Below the pieces are notes generated by a model. That model was not told the origin of the DNA. It worked only from the letters and a program-made list of their open reading frames with translations, and searched no databases. The position numbers were made by a program, and so were the translations under genes. This document shows positions 20,530 to 32,543 of a DNA stretch of 64,000 nt, piece after piece. Origin of the DNA: Turbatrix aceti (taxonomy: Eukaryota; Nematoda; Chromadorea; Rhabditida; Panagrolaimidae); assembly GCA_963969345.1 (NCBI GenBank), contig OZ017766.1:5642001-5706000 (forward strand). Direction: 5' to 3'. Position 1 is the first letter of the stretch. Every line of letters begins with the position of its first letter.

Positions 20530-22178
20530 ATGCGAACACTAACCTTCTTCGTATTAGGGTTGTTGCTTGTGATTTGTGGCTCGACTGCTGCCAGCAATGC
20601 TACCTCAACTCCCAAATTCATCGTTTACTCTCTGGCAATTGCCCATAGTCACGTCCAGTTTGACTGCTCCATAGCCAGATGGGCAAAGGATGCTGGATTT
20701 GAAGTCCACGCTCTCTACGTTGTTCCCCGCTTTGCAGGTGATGCACCGTTCTGTCCCGAAGCTATTGACAAAGAATACAGAATCTGGATGCCCGATATCG
20801 ACTTCCAAACTGCGTTCAACAAAATGATGTCATACGGAAAAGGTGACATGTTGTCGGCGGGAATAATTGAAGAATTCCGAGACATTATGGCTCCTGCTTA
20901 CGAAGGTGATTTTTATAAAAAAAAAACATTGATTCGAACCATTCTAAAATTTCAGCCATTCTGAACGACAAGGAAACGTTCGAAGCAATCAAAGCAGAGA
21001 AATACGACATCGGCATGAGTGAAATTCTAGGCATGATTCCTATCACTTATTTCTACAAAGCCGGAGTCCGATCACATATCGCGGGAAACGCAGTCCCAAT
21101 GAACGGTATGAACACGCACATGTTAGGTCTACCGAGCACGCCAAGTTTTACAACGGATATGATGGAGCCCATCGCCATGCACGATCCTCCGACACTTCCG
21201 GAAAAACTGCACAACTTGAATGTTGCGTACCTTATTCACAAACTAATCAACAGCGAATACGAAAGGGAACTTGACCTTGTCCGAAATGCGTTCAACGACA
21301 CTAGCATAACAGCAGAAAAACTTTACAAGTACGTCGGTCTTACTGTTATTAACACACCGTTATTGGTAACGGAAAATCGACCAACAACAAATGCAGTGCT
21401 TCACATCGGAGACGCTTTGGTTCGGCCATCAAAGCCGCTGACCGGAAAACTGGCAAAGCTTTTGGAAACTTCAACGAAAAAAATAGTTTACGTGTCTTTT
21501 GGAACCTTCACTATGAGCCACATGTTTCCGCAGAACTTCCGAACAGCGCTTCTAGGTGCTTTTGAAGCTCTACCGGAGTACGACTTCATCTGGAAGGCAC
21601 CCCTAACGGAGGATCCTGGCTTGCCAAATGTTCACGTGTTCGAATGGGTGGATCAAGTGTCACTTCTCGCTAACAAAAATCTTTCACTTTTCTACACGCA
21701 TTGCGGCCAAAACAGTCTGAACGAAGCCGCCGTCAACGGTGTGCCCATCGTTGGAACGCCGGTCTTGGGTGATCAAATCTACAACTGCGAGGTAACTACC
21801 AAACGCGGCCTTGGTATTCAAGCTCAACTACTGACTTTGACAAAAGAGGAACTGATCACTGCACTGAAGACCGCCCTCGAAGATCCGACCTATGCGGCAA
21901 ATGCTAAACTACTGGCTCGTAAAATCCAAAAGCAGCCACTGAAGCCAAAGGAAATCTTCCAGGGCTGGTTGTGGTATCTCGCAGAATTCGGCGACATGAA
22001 GGAACTCCAACTCGGATCTATCGGCATGTCATTCACTGAGTACTACTCTCTCGAACTCATCATTCCGGGTATCATTCTGGCACTTGTATCACTCGTTGCT
22101 GTTGTTGTTGTAGGTTTTTCAATTGTTCAATCTATTGGAAATTCCGGGGTCACGACTCAAAAGTCAAAATTGTCATAA
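20530..22178 (+). CDS. UDP-glycosyltransferase 6 of the array
   Basis: Exons 20530-20905 and 20956-22178, phase 1 intron, about 532 residues. Signal peptide MRTLTFFVLGLLLVICGS; AHSHVQFDCSIARWAKDAG; EAIDKEYRIWMPDIDFQTAF shared with UGT 5; complete UDP-binding signature (FYTHCGQNSLNEAAVNGVP, GTPVLGDQIYN); C-terminal membrane helix; KSKLS tail fitting KxKxx ER retrieval. It is most like UGT 5, indicating that these two are the youngest pair in subfamily B. AAAATAAAG near 22192 is the likely poly(A) signal. Confidence 0.92.
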
Positions 22179-22644
22179 AACTCATTGTAAAAAAATAAAG
22201 CGTGAAAGACATAGAAAGGTGCTATCGAATTGAGTTGCAGTCTACTCCCAATTCATACGACCAAAAATCGTTAAATTCAATGATGTTCACATGTCGGACC
22301 AATTTGCGTTTACGTCACACATTCAACCGACAGGAGACACAACTCTGTCACAAAGAAAATAATTCGAACTCCATAGTTGTCACCGACAACGTTGGCCTCA
22401 GCATTCATAGAAGCGGAAAGGGTGTCACACATGCAGGTGCACGTAAACTTCATGCTGAATATCAAAAGTATCGTGTGTCCAGGTGTGGAGTGCGAGGAAG
22501 TCAGTAAAATTTGACGCCAGGCCCGATATGGGCCTCTAAACAGAAGAGAACACACTCTTGTTCAAAGAGGGGAGCTTAGTGCGTCGTTGTGTACGCCAGA
22601 CGGTATAAAAATCAAAGTGCTCAGCATCATGCGCTGGTTAGACA
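22179..22644. other. Intergenic UGT 6 / UGT 7
   Basis: No gene seen. The UGT 7 promoter is GGTATAAAAATCAAAGT (TATA at 22604-22611), 41 bp before the ATG; a CTGATAA site like those of UGT 4-6 was not found close by. Confidence 0.45.
22604..22611 (+). promoter_or_regulatory. TATA box of UGT 7
   Basis: TATAAAAA in the subfamily-B context GGTATAAAAATCAAAGT, 41 bp before the ATG at 22645. Confidence 0.5.
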
Positions 22645-24298
22645 ATGAATCGAACGCTAATCATTGTCACCTTTGGGTTGTTTCTCTCAGCCTATTGTTC
22701 AGCTGATGCCAAAAATGCTACAGCAAAGCCTAAAGTCATCATTTACTCGTTCGCAATAGGGCACAGCCACGTACAATTCGCCTGCTCCCTAGCAAAATGG
22801 GCAAATGATGCTGGATTTGAAGTTCACGCTCTCTACGTTGTCCCACGCATTGCAGGTGACGCACCTTTCTGCCCCGAAGCTATTACCAAAGAATACAGAA
22901 TCTGGATGCCCGAGATCGATTTTGCAAATGCGTTCAACAACATAATCACATATGGTAGAGCCGACACGTTGTCTGCAGGAGTAATGAACGAATTCCGAAA
23001 CATTATGTCACCTGCGTACGAAGGTAAGTGAGAGTAAAAAAAAGAGTAATCTATGTACATTTTATTACACTTGCATTGCAGCCATTCTAAACGACAGGGA
23101 TACGTTCGAAGCGATCAAAGCCCAGAAGTATGACATCAGCATCAGTGAACTCATGGGCATGATCCCAATGGGCTACTTCTACAAAGCTGGAGTCCGATCA
23201 CATATAACCGCAAACGCAATTGCTATGTACTTCATGAACACACACATGTTGGGTCTTCCAAGCACGCCAAGTTATACATCAGAATTGACGGAACCGATTT
23301 CCATGCACGATCCTCCGACATTAGCGGAAAAACTGCACAACTTGAACGTTGCTTACCTGACTCACAAATTGATTAACACTGAATACGAAAAAGAAATTGA
23401 CCTTGTCAGAGAAGCGTTTAATGATTCAAGTCTAACGGCCGAAAAACTTTATCGACATACTAGCCTCACGATTATAAATACACCGCTGTTGGCATCCGAA
23501 AACCGGCCTACTACCCAAGCAGTGCTGCACATCGGAGGTGCTTTAGTGCCGCCGCCAAAACCTCTGACTGGAAAACTAGCAGATCTTTTAGACACTACAA
23601 CAAAGAAAGTAGTATATGTGTCATTTGGTACCTTCACCGCCAGCAATTTATTTCCAAAGAACTTCCGAACCGCGCTTCTTGGTGCCTTCGAAGCTCTTCC
23701 TGAGTACGATTTCATCTGGAAGGCGACAAAATCGGAAGATCCTGGATTGCCTAACGTCCATGTGTTCGAATGGGTCGACCAAGTGTCACTTCTCGCTCAC
23801 AAAAAGCTGGCACTCTTCTACACGCATTGCGGTCAAAATAGTCTAAACGAAGCTGTCGTCAACGGCGTGCCTATTATCGGAACACCGGTAATAGGTGATC
23901 AACATTTCAACTGCGAGATATTTATCAAACGCGGACTTGGGATTCAAGCCCCCCTATTGACTTTGACCAAAGAAAAACTTATCACGGCCCTGAAAACTGT
24001 CCTCGAAGATCCTACTTATGCAGCGAATGCTAAGTTATTGGCTCGCAAAATCCAGAAGCAACCACTAAAGCCGAAAGAAGTCTTCCAGGGTTGGTTGTGG
24101 TATCTCGCAGAATTCGGTGACATGAAGGAACTCCAACTGGCATCTATCGGCATGTCATTCACTGAGTATTACTCTCTCGATATAATTATTCCAGTTATCA
24201 TTCTGGCACTTGTATCAGTTGTTATTATCTTGGTTGTTGTCACATCAATTGTCAAGTCTATTTTTAGGGATACGGCTCCTAAGCCTAAGTTGTCGTAA
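22645..24298 (+). CDS. UDP-glycosyltransferase 7 of the array
   Basis: Exons 22645-23023 and 23082-24298, phase 1 intron, about 531 residues. Signal peptide MNRTLIIVTFGLFLSAYCSA, then GHSHVQFACSLAKWANDAG; the Asp two residues after the HVQF phenylalanine in UGT 5 and 6 is Ala here, as it is Ser in UGT 2. EAITKEYRIWMPEI, the UDP-binding signature (FYTHCGQNSLNEAVVNGVP, GTPVIGDQHFN), a C-terminal membrane helix and KPKLS follow. It ends the array; the next gene is the unrelated Rpt3 gene 396 bp downstream. Confidence 0.92.
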
Positions 24299-24693
24299 TT
24301 AATTTTTGGGATGATAAATGAGGCATTCAAAAATGGCGCCAAAAACAAAACAGAAAGAAACCAAAAATAGGTCAAAAAATAGGAAAGCTGGGAATTTCGG
24401 CCATTAAAAAATAATCCAAACAACGAGCATAAAAATCAAATGGCAAAACAATAACGGCACCATTATTTACTCGTTTTTATGGTGAAACAAACGAAAAAAT
24501 TCATATCGCAAAAAGACTCGAAAAAAATGCGCACGCGCTCATTCAAACAAGCGAATTATTGGCGTTCTGTCCCGAAAATTTTTGATGACAATTCTCATTT
24601 CCCATGTTTTTTCCTTCCATTTTTTGCATCTTTCTTTCTTTTCCCACGGTTATTTTTGTCTACTTTTTGTTTATTCCATTTGTAGGACCGGCA
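24299..24693. other. Intergenic UGT 7 / Rpt3
   Basis: AT-rich with no gene. CCATTTGTAG ending at 24685 precedes the Rpt3 ATG by eight bases and is probably a trans-splice or 5' UTR splice acceptor. Confidence 0.45.
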
Positions 24694-26118
24694 ATGTCTG
24701 AAGCACTTCGCATCATTGGCATCACGGACCAACCACCGGTGACTCCGCGCAAGGCAGCTGCTGCTGGCATCGATGGCCTCGGAATCACGGCTGTGGACCA
24801 CTACAACGAGCCCGATGACTACCTTCGGTACAAGAAGCTCGAAAAACAGCTTGAACATCTCGCTGTCATGGAGGATTACATCAAGCTTGAGACGAGGAAT
24901 CTCGAAAAAGAACTGCTCCACGCCCAGGAGGAAGTCAAACGCATCCAGTCTGTTCCACTGGTCATCGGACAGTTCCTCGAGGCCATCGATCACGATTACG
25001 CCATTGTTGGCTCGACTACCGGTGAGTTGAGATTTTTTTTGACGACGGGCTTTTTGATGGGTTTTTTTTGCAGGATCAAACTATTACGTTCGCGTGCTTT
25101 CGGTCCTTGATCGCGAGCTTTTGAAGCCGGGATGCAGCGTCGCGCTCCATAAGTACTCAAACGCCCTCGTCGATGTCCTGCCCCCGGAGGCGGACTCGAG
25201 CATTCAGATGCTGAGGGCCGATGAGAAGCCTGACGTTAGCTACGGCGATATCGGAGGCTTGGACATGCAGAAACAAGAGGTCCGGGAGGCGGTCGAGCTT
25301 CCACTGACTCATGGAGAACTTTACCAACAGGTTTGTGGTTTTTCTTGTGTACGAGAAATGTGTTAGGTGAAAATTTTGGAAAGTCTTTGATTCTACGGTA
25401 AAAACTTTTTTTGCAAAATTTTACAATTTTTTTGTTCTAGATTGGCATTGACCCCCCGCGAGGTGTCCTCATGTACGGTCCTCCCGGCTGTGGCAAAACC
25501 ATGCTCGCCAAAGCCGTCGCAGCCCACACCACCGCATCTTTCATCCGCGTCGTTGGCAGTGAATTTGTGCAAAAGTACCTTGGTGAGGGTCCACGCATGG
25601 TGCGTGACGTCTTTCGTCTCGCCAAGGAAAACTCTCCTTCAATCATCTTCATCGACGAAATCGACGCCATTGCCACGAAGCGTTTCGACGCTCAGACAGG
25701 TGCCGATCGCGAAGTTCAGCGTATCCTCCTCGAACTCCTCAACCAGATGGATGGCTTTGATCAGTCGACCAACGTCAAGGTTATCATGGCGACGAATCGT
25801 CAGGACACCCTCGATCCTGCCCTTCTTCGTCCCGGTCGCCTCGATCGAAAGATTGAATTCCCGATGCCCGATCGTCGGCAGAAGCGTCTCGTATTCACGA
25901 CCATCACGTCGAAGATGAACCTCAGCGATGACGTCGACCTCGAAGACTACGTTGCCCGGCCTGACAAAATCTCGTGTGCGGATATCAATTCCATCTGCCA
26001 GGAAGCTGGCATGCACGCTGTCCGCGAAAATCGTTACATCATCCTCCCGAAAGACTTTGAAACCGCCTACAAATCCGTTGTCAAGAAGGATCAAAACGAC
26101 TTTGAATTCTACAAATAA
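24694..26118 (+). CDS. rpt-3: 26S proteasome regulatory ATPase Rpt3 (PSMC4, S6B)
   Basis: Exons 24694-25021, 25074-25330 and 25441-26118, 420 residues, the size of human PSMC4. An N-terminal coiled coil ([35 protein letters not shown]) is followed by the OB domain. The AAA+ module has Walker A GPPGCGKT (about residues 208-215), Walker B IIFIDEID, sensor [17 protein letters not shown] and the arginine fingers in RPGRLDR. The C-terminal FEFYK fits the HbYX motif (hydrophobic-Tyr-X) that docks Rpt subunits into the 20S alpha ring. Rpt3 belongs to the hexameric unfoldase base. The alternative earlier in-frame start at 24604 lies before an acceptor-like TTTGTAG and is not used in this model. Codon use is GC-rich, as for a highly expressed gene. 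Confidence 0.96.
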
Positions 26119-26124
26119 GTAATT

Positions 26125-26420
26125 TGGTGTGTAAACTGTGATTTAACGGTTCGGAAGTGTGATGATAAACTGTAAGTTATTCGTTGCGAGACAATGTTGT
26201 GCCTTTTTTTGGGATAAACTGAGTTATTCAGTTTTTTCGTTGCGGGACATTTTTATACATTTTTTGGGATAAAGTATGTTTTTCGCTGCGAGACAGTTTT
26301 AAACTTTTTTTGGATAAACTGTATTATTTTCATTCGCTGCGAGACATTGTTGTACTTTTTTGGGATGAACTGTAAATTAATCATTCATTCGTTGCGGGAC
26401 ACTTTTATACTTTTTATGGG
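26125..26420 (+). repeat. Tandem TTCGTTGCGAGAC / GGGATAAACTG repeat array
   Basis: About five degenerate units of roughly 48-60 bp directly after Rpt3. Each has a TTCG(T/C)TGCG(A/G)GACA core followed by a T-run and then GGGATAAACTG or a close variant. The core is the same motif family as in the lyase introns. It may form part of the Rpt3 3' UTR. Confidence 0.8.
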
Positions 26421-26440
26421 TTTAAAAAAATTAGGCGAGA

Positions 26441-27688
26441 TCATAGTGAAAAAGTAGCAGCCAAAAAAGCGATGACCAAGAAAAACACCGACGCGGTCAC
26501 CTGCCCGACCCCACTGGTGCACCCCGCTAGGCCGTAGGGCTCGAGCTCGTGATTATAGTACATCGGATGCTGCGCAAAAGACGAAATCATGGTAAAAACG
26601 GAATCGCTATAGCTGCAGCTCGGATCCTCGCCATCCACGACGGAGCATTCCACGTATTGTCCAGGATCCATTTTTTGGTTGGAATTGTTGTACCAGATTT
26701 CATGGGGGAAATGAACGTATTCCTTGAATGGTGGGATTTGCGGGACTGGATCTGGAAAAAAAGGATGGTTGAGTTTTATCGTAAAACCCGAAAAAAACGT
26801 CAAATTTGAGCAAAATGACGTTTTTTCAAAAACATGCCCAAAAAACTTCGAGTTTCGGAACGGGAAACCCAAAAATTGGAATTTCGGGTCCGTTATCCAA
26901 AATTTCGGTTTTTACCCCACTGATCGTAATTCAATGACTTACCGTGATAGTGAATGACCCGGTACCTGACAATGTGGTCGACATCAAAGAGCGTAGCCAG
27001 CCGATCGTTCCCGATCCGGGGCTGTCCGTAGGTGTACAGCACGACATTTTCCGCTTTGACCAGCCCGGTGTGGACTGCCTGAAGCGCGGTGAGGGCAGCG
27101 ATTGCTCCACCCAGCGAGTGACCTGTGAATACAACTTTGTAGCCCGCAAATGTGGCGTTGCTGAGGTAGTTCTTCGCTGAGTAGTACTAAAAAAATGATA
27201 AAAATGGGTTTTATGGCCCCTAAAAGTGAACCTACGCTATCCTGAGTTGCCTGGTAAAAGTATTGATTCACTTTTTCGCCATTGGTGCCGTAAGGCCAGT
27301 CAATGAGGGCACCAAAACTGTGATCGGTGATTTCGTGCAATAACTGGGAAGCCCCGACCGTTCCGCGATATACGAAAAAAATTGACCGTAATCGGGGCAG
27401 ACTGACAACCAAATTTTGGCACTCGTCAGTTTCGTATCCCGCGCAGTAGTTGACTTTTGAGAGGACGATATCGCGATCACGGTAATCGGGAAAACCCTTG
27501 GACAGGCAGGATTGAACGTTCTGCAGACTGTTGAGTGAGTCGGGTTTGTTGAACGAAGCCGCGACGAGGTAAATCAACTGGCGGGCAAAAGTCTCATTGA
27601 AGTTGAAATCCACGAAGCCATTTGACGTACTGGATACGGTCTGAGCGCTGAGAAATAGAAAGAAAATTGAGAGCACTTGCATACTCAT
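26441..27688 (-). CDS. Secreted class 3 (fungal-type) lipase
   Basis: Exons 27236-27688, 26943-27186 and 26441-26751, about 335 residues. A signal peptide (MSMQVLSIFFLFLSAQTVSS) is followed by the lipase_3 alpha/beta-hydrolase fold. The nucleophile elbow is TGHSLGGAIAAL (Ser about 175), YTYGQPRIGN follows, the likely acid/His part is HIVRYRVIHYHDPVPQIPP, and the distal His lies in YVHFPHEIWY. The C-terminus is hydrophobic (ASVFFLVIAFLAATFSL) after a Gly/Ser-rich stretch and could be a GPI-anchor signal, which is unusual for this nematode lipase family. Expected reaction: hydrolysis of glycerolipids outside the cell or in the gut lumen. ATG 27682 is a possible alternative start two codons in. 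Confidence 0.85.
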
Positions 27689-28720
27689 CAGCTAATATTA
27701 TAGCGCACGTGAAGTGAAGCAGAGATGACACCGACTTTCTGTATCACAGTGTGGGCGCTTATATATATTTATGTTCGACAAGCCGGACCGGGAAGAAAGG
27801 CAAGTGGTATGATCAAACAACAGGGGAGTGGTGTCCAGCAGAGAGGGATGAATCACTGCGCGCATTTTATGCTATCAAACTCTCCCGAGAGTGACGTGGG
27901 ACGTGCATGTGCAAGGTCATATCATAGTACTCGTTTACAGCCAGGTGAGGGGTACCGGTACTGCATGGCAATCTTGCATCAAAGCGCAATGCATCCATCC
28001 ACCTCAGCTATCTTATTTGACCTCGAAAATCGTCAACAGTTCAATTTTTTCAATGGAACTGATCGCTTCGACGATAAACGTGAATGTTTGCATCTTTTAA
28101 ATAAATTTTGAGTACAAAATGGACCAAAAAAGGCCTGAAGTGACACAGAATGAATAAGAAAACAAATAGAAAAACAAGATAACAAAAACTTGTACACAAA
28201 AACGCAAGATAACGCAAAAAAAAATAAAAAAGTAAAAAAAAAACGGTATATAACTTTTGCAAAATTATTTATTACTTCTGCAATTACGATACAAAAATTC
28301 GAATAATTATTGTAAGCTGTTTGTTTCTCAAAACGAAAAAAATCCTAGAAAATCGTCAACAATTTTTTTTTCAATTGAACTGATCGCTTCGTCAATAAAA
28401 AAGTCCCCAGCCAAACAAAAAAACGTAAAAAAGCGTAAGAACGTAAAAGGTACAGCGAAAAAATTACGGTACATATATAACAAAAGTATTACTACCTCAA
28501 TTACGATACAAAAATCCACATATTATATAATGCAAGATTTTTATTTCTCAACACGAAAAAAATTTCCTACAACGCACGCACTCACGGTAGTTTGTTTTTC
28601 TTTGCTTTTTCACTTTTCGTAGTTTGTTGTCAATTTTTCTTCCTTTTGTCGTTTTCTAACGCGATTTTAGTCTTCTTTTTTTTTTCACGAATTTCGGCTT
28701 TTTGTTTCAGAGTAAACACG
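27689..28720. other. Divergent intergenic region, lipase / TRAP-beta
   Basis: About 1 kb of AT-rich sequence, no gene. It contains a diverged tandem duplication (see 28020-28570) and ends with TTTGTTTCAG (28701-28710), an acceptor ten bases before the TRAP-beta ATG. Confidence 0.45.
28020..28570. repeat. Diverged tandem duplication
   Basis: The segment GAAAATCGTCAAC ... AACTGATCGCTTCG occurs near 28024-28070 and again near 28347-28391. A following block with CAATTACGATACAAAAAT occurs near 28280 and again near 28498. The two halves keep the same order, so a unit of about 220-320 bp has been duplicated and has since diverged. Confidence 0.6.
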
Positions 28721-29418
28721 ATGGTCTCGACGTCGTTGACGATGTTGCTGCTTCTGATGATTCTGTGCTTCGACCTGTCGTCGAGCCAAATGCTCCTCTT
28801 TTCGAAGACTGTAAACGCGACCCACCTGGTTGAGAATAAAGCTTTTGTCATCGAGTACAAGATCTACAACCCGACTGAAACTGTCATCAGGGACATCGTC
28901 GCGGATGATTCTGCCTTGTTCGACCGTTATGCGTTTTCCATTGTTTCTGGCAATCTTCAGGTTGGTTTTTGGGGTAATTTGACGGGTTTTGGTGGAATTT
29001 GGCTTTTTTAGGCATAAAATGCTGCCTTTTACCTTGTTTTTATTTTTTTCTTGACAAAAAATGATTTTTTTTTGTTTTTTGAACGAAAATTTTAAGAGCC
29101 TTTTGTCTTTTTTAGAACACCTTCAACTCAGTCGCCCCAGGCGAGCACATTACCTACGAGATGTCGCTGAAACCCCACTTCTCTGGCACGCACAATGACA
29201 CGCCCGCCGTTGCTCGGTACAACCTCGATGGTGAGCGTCGCGTTGTCTTTTCCACCGAGATCGGTCCACAAATGTATATCTGGCCCGCTGATGAGTACGA
29301 GCGACACTTTGGTTCACGTCGTTCTATCTGGGCGACTTTTGGTACCTGTGTTATCATTGCCGTGATTCTACCCTACCTCCTGCTTAATCGGCTTGCAAGT
29401 GTCTACAACAAAGCCTAG
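28721..29418 (+). CDS. SSR2: Translocon-associated protein subunit beta (TRAP-beta, SSR2)
   Basis: Exons 28721-28960 and 29116-29418, 180 residues, close to human SSR2 (183). Signal peptide LTMLLLLMILCFDLSSSQ; a lumenal Ig-like domain (VNATHLVENKAFVIEYKIYN, with one N-glycosylation site NAT, and SVAPGEHITYEMSLKP); a membrane helix (WATFGTCVIIAVILPYLLL) and a short cytosolic tail. TRAP sits beside the Sec61 channel in the rough ER and helps some signal peptides enter. The acceptor TTTGTTTCAG ten bases before ATG suggests trans-splicing. Strong synteny with other translocon genes is not seen; neighbours are unrelated. Confidence 0.93.
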
Positions 29419-30845
29419 AGTGTCGTAATTCCATATGGCTCCGTTCCAGTCGGGTTGATCTTACATTCTTGCCTTTTTTGTTTGTTTTTGTTTTTTTGGG
29501 TTCGAGAGTAAAATTTTAAAATTATTTGGTCCGTGAAACTTTTTGAAATTAACTGGGATAAATTTTTTTTGCCCCAGTTCATTTCAAAAAAAAATTTGAT
29601 AGGAAATTTTTTGGTCCTTGAAAATTTTTTTTGTTTAGAGACATTTTGTTTTACGATTTTGGGTATATTTTGTGTATTTTTGAAAACACCCTGTTTTTGT
29701 TATTCACTGTATGTTTCATTCTGGTCTTGTTTATTATTTTTTCGGAGTTTTTGACAAAAAATTTAAGTTTTTGACCCGCGTAAAATTTGAAAAAAAGAAG
29801 ATTTTTGTGTAAATTTTTTTAATGATTATTGATATTTATCTTTTTGTTCTCTTTTTCAATTTTTGGTCTTTAAAAATGTAGTTTGTGAGTTAATTTTTTT
29901 GCTATTTTAGATTTAAAAAAAAATTGTCCTTGAAAATGTGATTTCTGGGTTTTGAGATTTTTTTGCGAATTGTTGATACATTTTCTATTTTTTTAAAAAC
30001 TACTCTGTTTTTGTTATTCAGTCTGCAATTTATTTGTGGATAATCAAATCACTTACGGACCTCGACCCCGCGAATTTGGCGATAGAGCCTACAAAAACAT
30101 GTTTAAATTAAACAAACTAATTTTGTTCACCCGCCAGGGTTCATTCGAATCAAGCGACCCTGACGTGAATCAAAAACCAGAAATAAGTCTGTCTCAAAAA
30201 GTCCAATTTTAGCAGCAGCGCACATTTTTCCTGCGAAAAGGAAGCGAGCGAAACTACACCATCGGCCTCCGTTCACGGAGAGAGACAAGGCCGGGTCCAA
30301 CGCGATCAACTTTTCGCGAGAACCTTTGTCATCAAAAATTGTTTGTCTGCTCTCCACCAGGATGCGTTGTGTTATTTTTTGCGACTCGGAAAAAAAGAGA
30401 GAGGGCAGTTCACAAATTTTTTCGCATAAAAGTGTAGGCAAATGTAGTCATCAATTTACTCTAGTAGTGCCACCAGGTCATTTCTACCGGCTTCTAAAAG
30501 CTAGTTGTTCATCGATCCTTTGATTAATCAACCAACCAGAAATGATGATTTTGTTGCAGAGAACAATAGTCAGTCACCAAGGCTGACAGCCCGTGGATGT
30601 ACTTTGTGCCCAAGTCCCTCCCCCAAAACGCGCCCTGACGCGTTCATCGCGACCAATCCCTCGTTGTAGAGAGACGGGCAGCCGTAGTTGTTTCTCCCCT
30701 CCGTTTTTTTTGAGGCGTATGTATAAAAGACCATTTTCCAGCGTGTTTGTGTTTCCTACTACCTGACATTGATAGTTGTGTTCGCGTTTGAATGAGCTGA
30801 ACTGAACTGAACGTTTCTTTATTTTTTCAGTTGTCCTGTAAAAAA
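29419..30845. other. Intergenic, TRAP-beta / aldehyde dehydrogenase
   Basis: The first 600 bp is T-rich and featureless. On the minus strand a 32 bp segment (about 30049-30080) is flanked by an acceptor-like TTTTTGTAG and a GTAAGTG donor, but no partner exons could be joined. TATAAAA at 30722-30728 and a TTTTTTCAG acceptor at 30822-30830 belong to the aldehyde dehydrogenase gene. Confidence 0.4.
30722..30728 (+). promoter_or_regulatory. TATA box of aldehyde dehydrogenase
   Basis: TATAAAA about 124 bp before the ATG; the leader includes an acceptor TTTTTTCAG at 30822-30830, so a 5' UTR intron or trans-splicing shortens it. Confidence 0.45.
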
Positions 30846-32543
30846 ATGCTGAGCAAGTTTGTTTCCCATAAGTCGTCGAGCTTCGCCTCCCGGGTTGCTG
30901 CCATCGCTTCTATCCGGCATCATGGAACTGCCAAGGTTTCCATCCCGTCTCCGATCGACGTCTGGACCAATGCACCTGAACACCACTTCGTAAGTTGACC
31001 CCCTCCCTACATCCAAAGATGTTTAGCACGTTGTTGATTCTTCAGATGTTCATCAACAACGAATTCGTCCCCGCAGTGAGCGGCAAGACCTTCGACAACA
31101 TCAACCCCACGACTGGAAAGGTCATCTGCCAGGTTCCAGCCGGTGAGAAGGAAGACGTCGATATCGCTGTCAAAGCCGCCGAAGACGCCTTCAAGATGGG
31201 CTCTCCCTGGCGTCGTCTGGATGCCGCAGATCGTGGCAAGATTCTCGGACGCCTCGCTGATCTCATGGAACGCGACCGTACTCTTCTGGCTTCTCTGGAA
31301 TCCCTCGACACCGGCAAGCCTTTTGCCCAGTCATACGCCGTCGACGTTCCCCTGGCTATCGACTCTATCCGGTACTACGCAGGCTACTCGGACAAGATCC
31401 ACGGCAAGACCATCCCTGTTCGAGGCGATCAATTCTGCTACACCCGCCACGAAGCTGTCGGCGTCGTCGGACAGATCATTCCCTGGAACTTCCCACTCCT
31501 TATGCAAGCCTGGAAGATTGGACCTGCCTTCTGCCTCGGAAACACGATTGTCATGAAGATCGCTGAACAGACACCACTTTCTGCGCTCCACGTCGCTCTG
31601 CTCTCCAAGGAAGCCGGATTCCCCGACGGCGTGTACAACATCATCACTGGTCTCGGTCCCATTGCCGGACGATCTCTTGCCCAGCACGACAGAATCTACA
31701 AGATCGCCTTCACCGGCTCCACTGCTGTTGGTCGCCACGTCATGGTCGAAGCTGCACACAGCAATCTCAAGAAAGTGACCCTTGAACTCGGAGGCAAAAG
31801 CCCCAATGTCATCTTCGGTGACGTAGACAGTAAGTTTTAGCAACTTCCATGGACTACTTTTATACAAGAGTCTTTTTGCAGTCGATCTCGCTGTCCAGCA
31901 AGCCACCGAAGGCATTTTCTTCAACCAAGGTCAGTGCTGCTGCGCGGGTTCTCGTACTTTTGTGGAACGCAAAATTTACGATGAATTTGTTGAACGCGCA
32001 AAGGCGAGAGCCGAAAACCGAATCATCGGTGATCCCTTCGATATTAACACCCAGCAAGGACCCCAAATTGATCAACGCCAAATGAACAACATCCTCGAAT
32101 ACTGCGATCTCGGACGACACGAAGGCGCTCGACTCGTCACCGGTGGTGTTCGTCACGGCGAACAGGGATACTTCATTGAACCCACTGTTTTCGCAAACGT
32201 CCAGAATGACATGAAGATTGCACAGGAAGAAATCTTTGGCCCCGTCATGACTATTATTCCTTTCGATAACGATAAGCAGCTCCTCGAGATGGCCAACGAC
32301 ACCGACTACGGCCTCGCTGCCGGCGTCATGACCAAGGACATTGATCGCGCTCTTCACTTTGCCAACAACGTTCAGGCTGGTACTGTCTGGGTCAACTGCT
32401 ACGGTGTCTTTGATGCGGGAGCGCCATTCGGTGGCTACAAGACTTCTGGAATTGGTCGCGAAAACGGTGATGTCGGACTTGAAGCCTATACCGAAGTCAA
32501 GACTGTCAACATCCGTTTGCCTACTGGCAGCAAGAACTCATAG
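30846..32543 (+). CDS. alh-1: Mitochondrial aldehyde dehydrogenase (ALDH2 / ALH-1 type)
   Basis: Exons 30846-30989, 31046-31829 and 31882-32543, 529 residues. A basic, Ser-rich leader ([20 protein letters not shown]) fits a mitochondrial presequence. NAD-binding and catalytic landmarks: [22 protein letters not shown], the general base Glu in LELGGKSP, and the nucleophile in [14 protein letters not shown], the middle Cys (about residue 329) flanked by two Cys exactly as in human ALDH2. It oxidises acetaldehyde and lipid-derived aldehydes to acids with NAD+. Exon 2 begins with an in-frame ATG (31046), so a cytosolic form lacking the leader could be made from an alternative start; this is only a possibility. 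Codon use is strongly biased, as in highly expressed genes. AATAAA lies near 32592. Confidence 0.95.

Noticed and set aside
20925..20945. GATTCGAACC, like a tRNA B box
   Set aside because: It lies inside the UGT 6 intron with no A box, acceptor stem or cloverleaf nearby.
26848..26915. GGAACGGGAAACCCAAAAATTGG repeat-like lipase intron sequence as a separate element
   Set aside because: Too short and degenerate to define; treated as part of the same low-complexity family seen at 51180-51380 and 62320-62375.
30127..30441. Minus-strand frame of about 100 codons upstream of the aldehyde dehydrogenase
   Set aside because: No ATG start (begins at TTG), no recognisable motif and no convincing splice partners.
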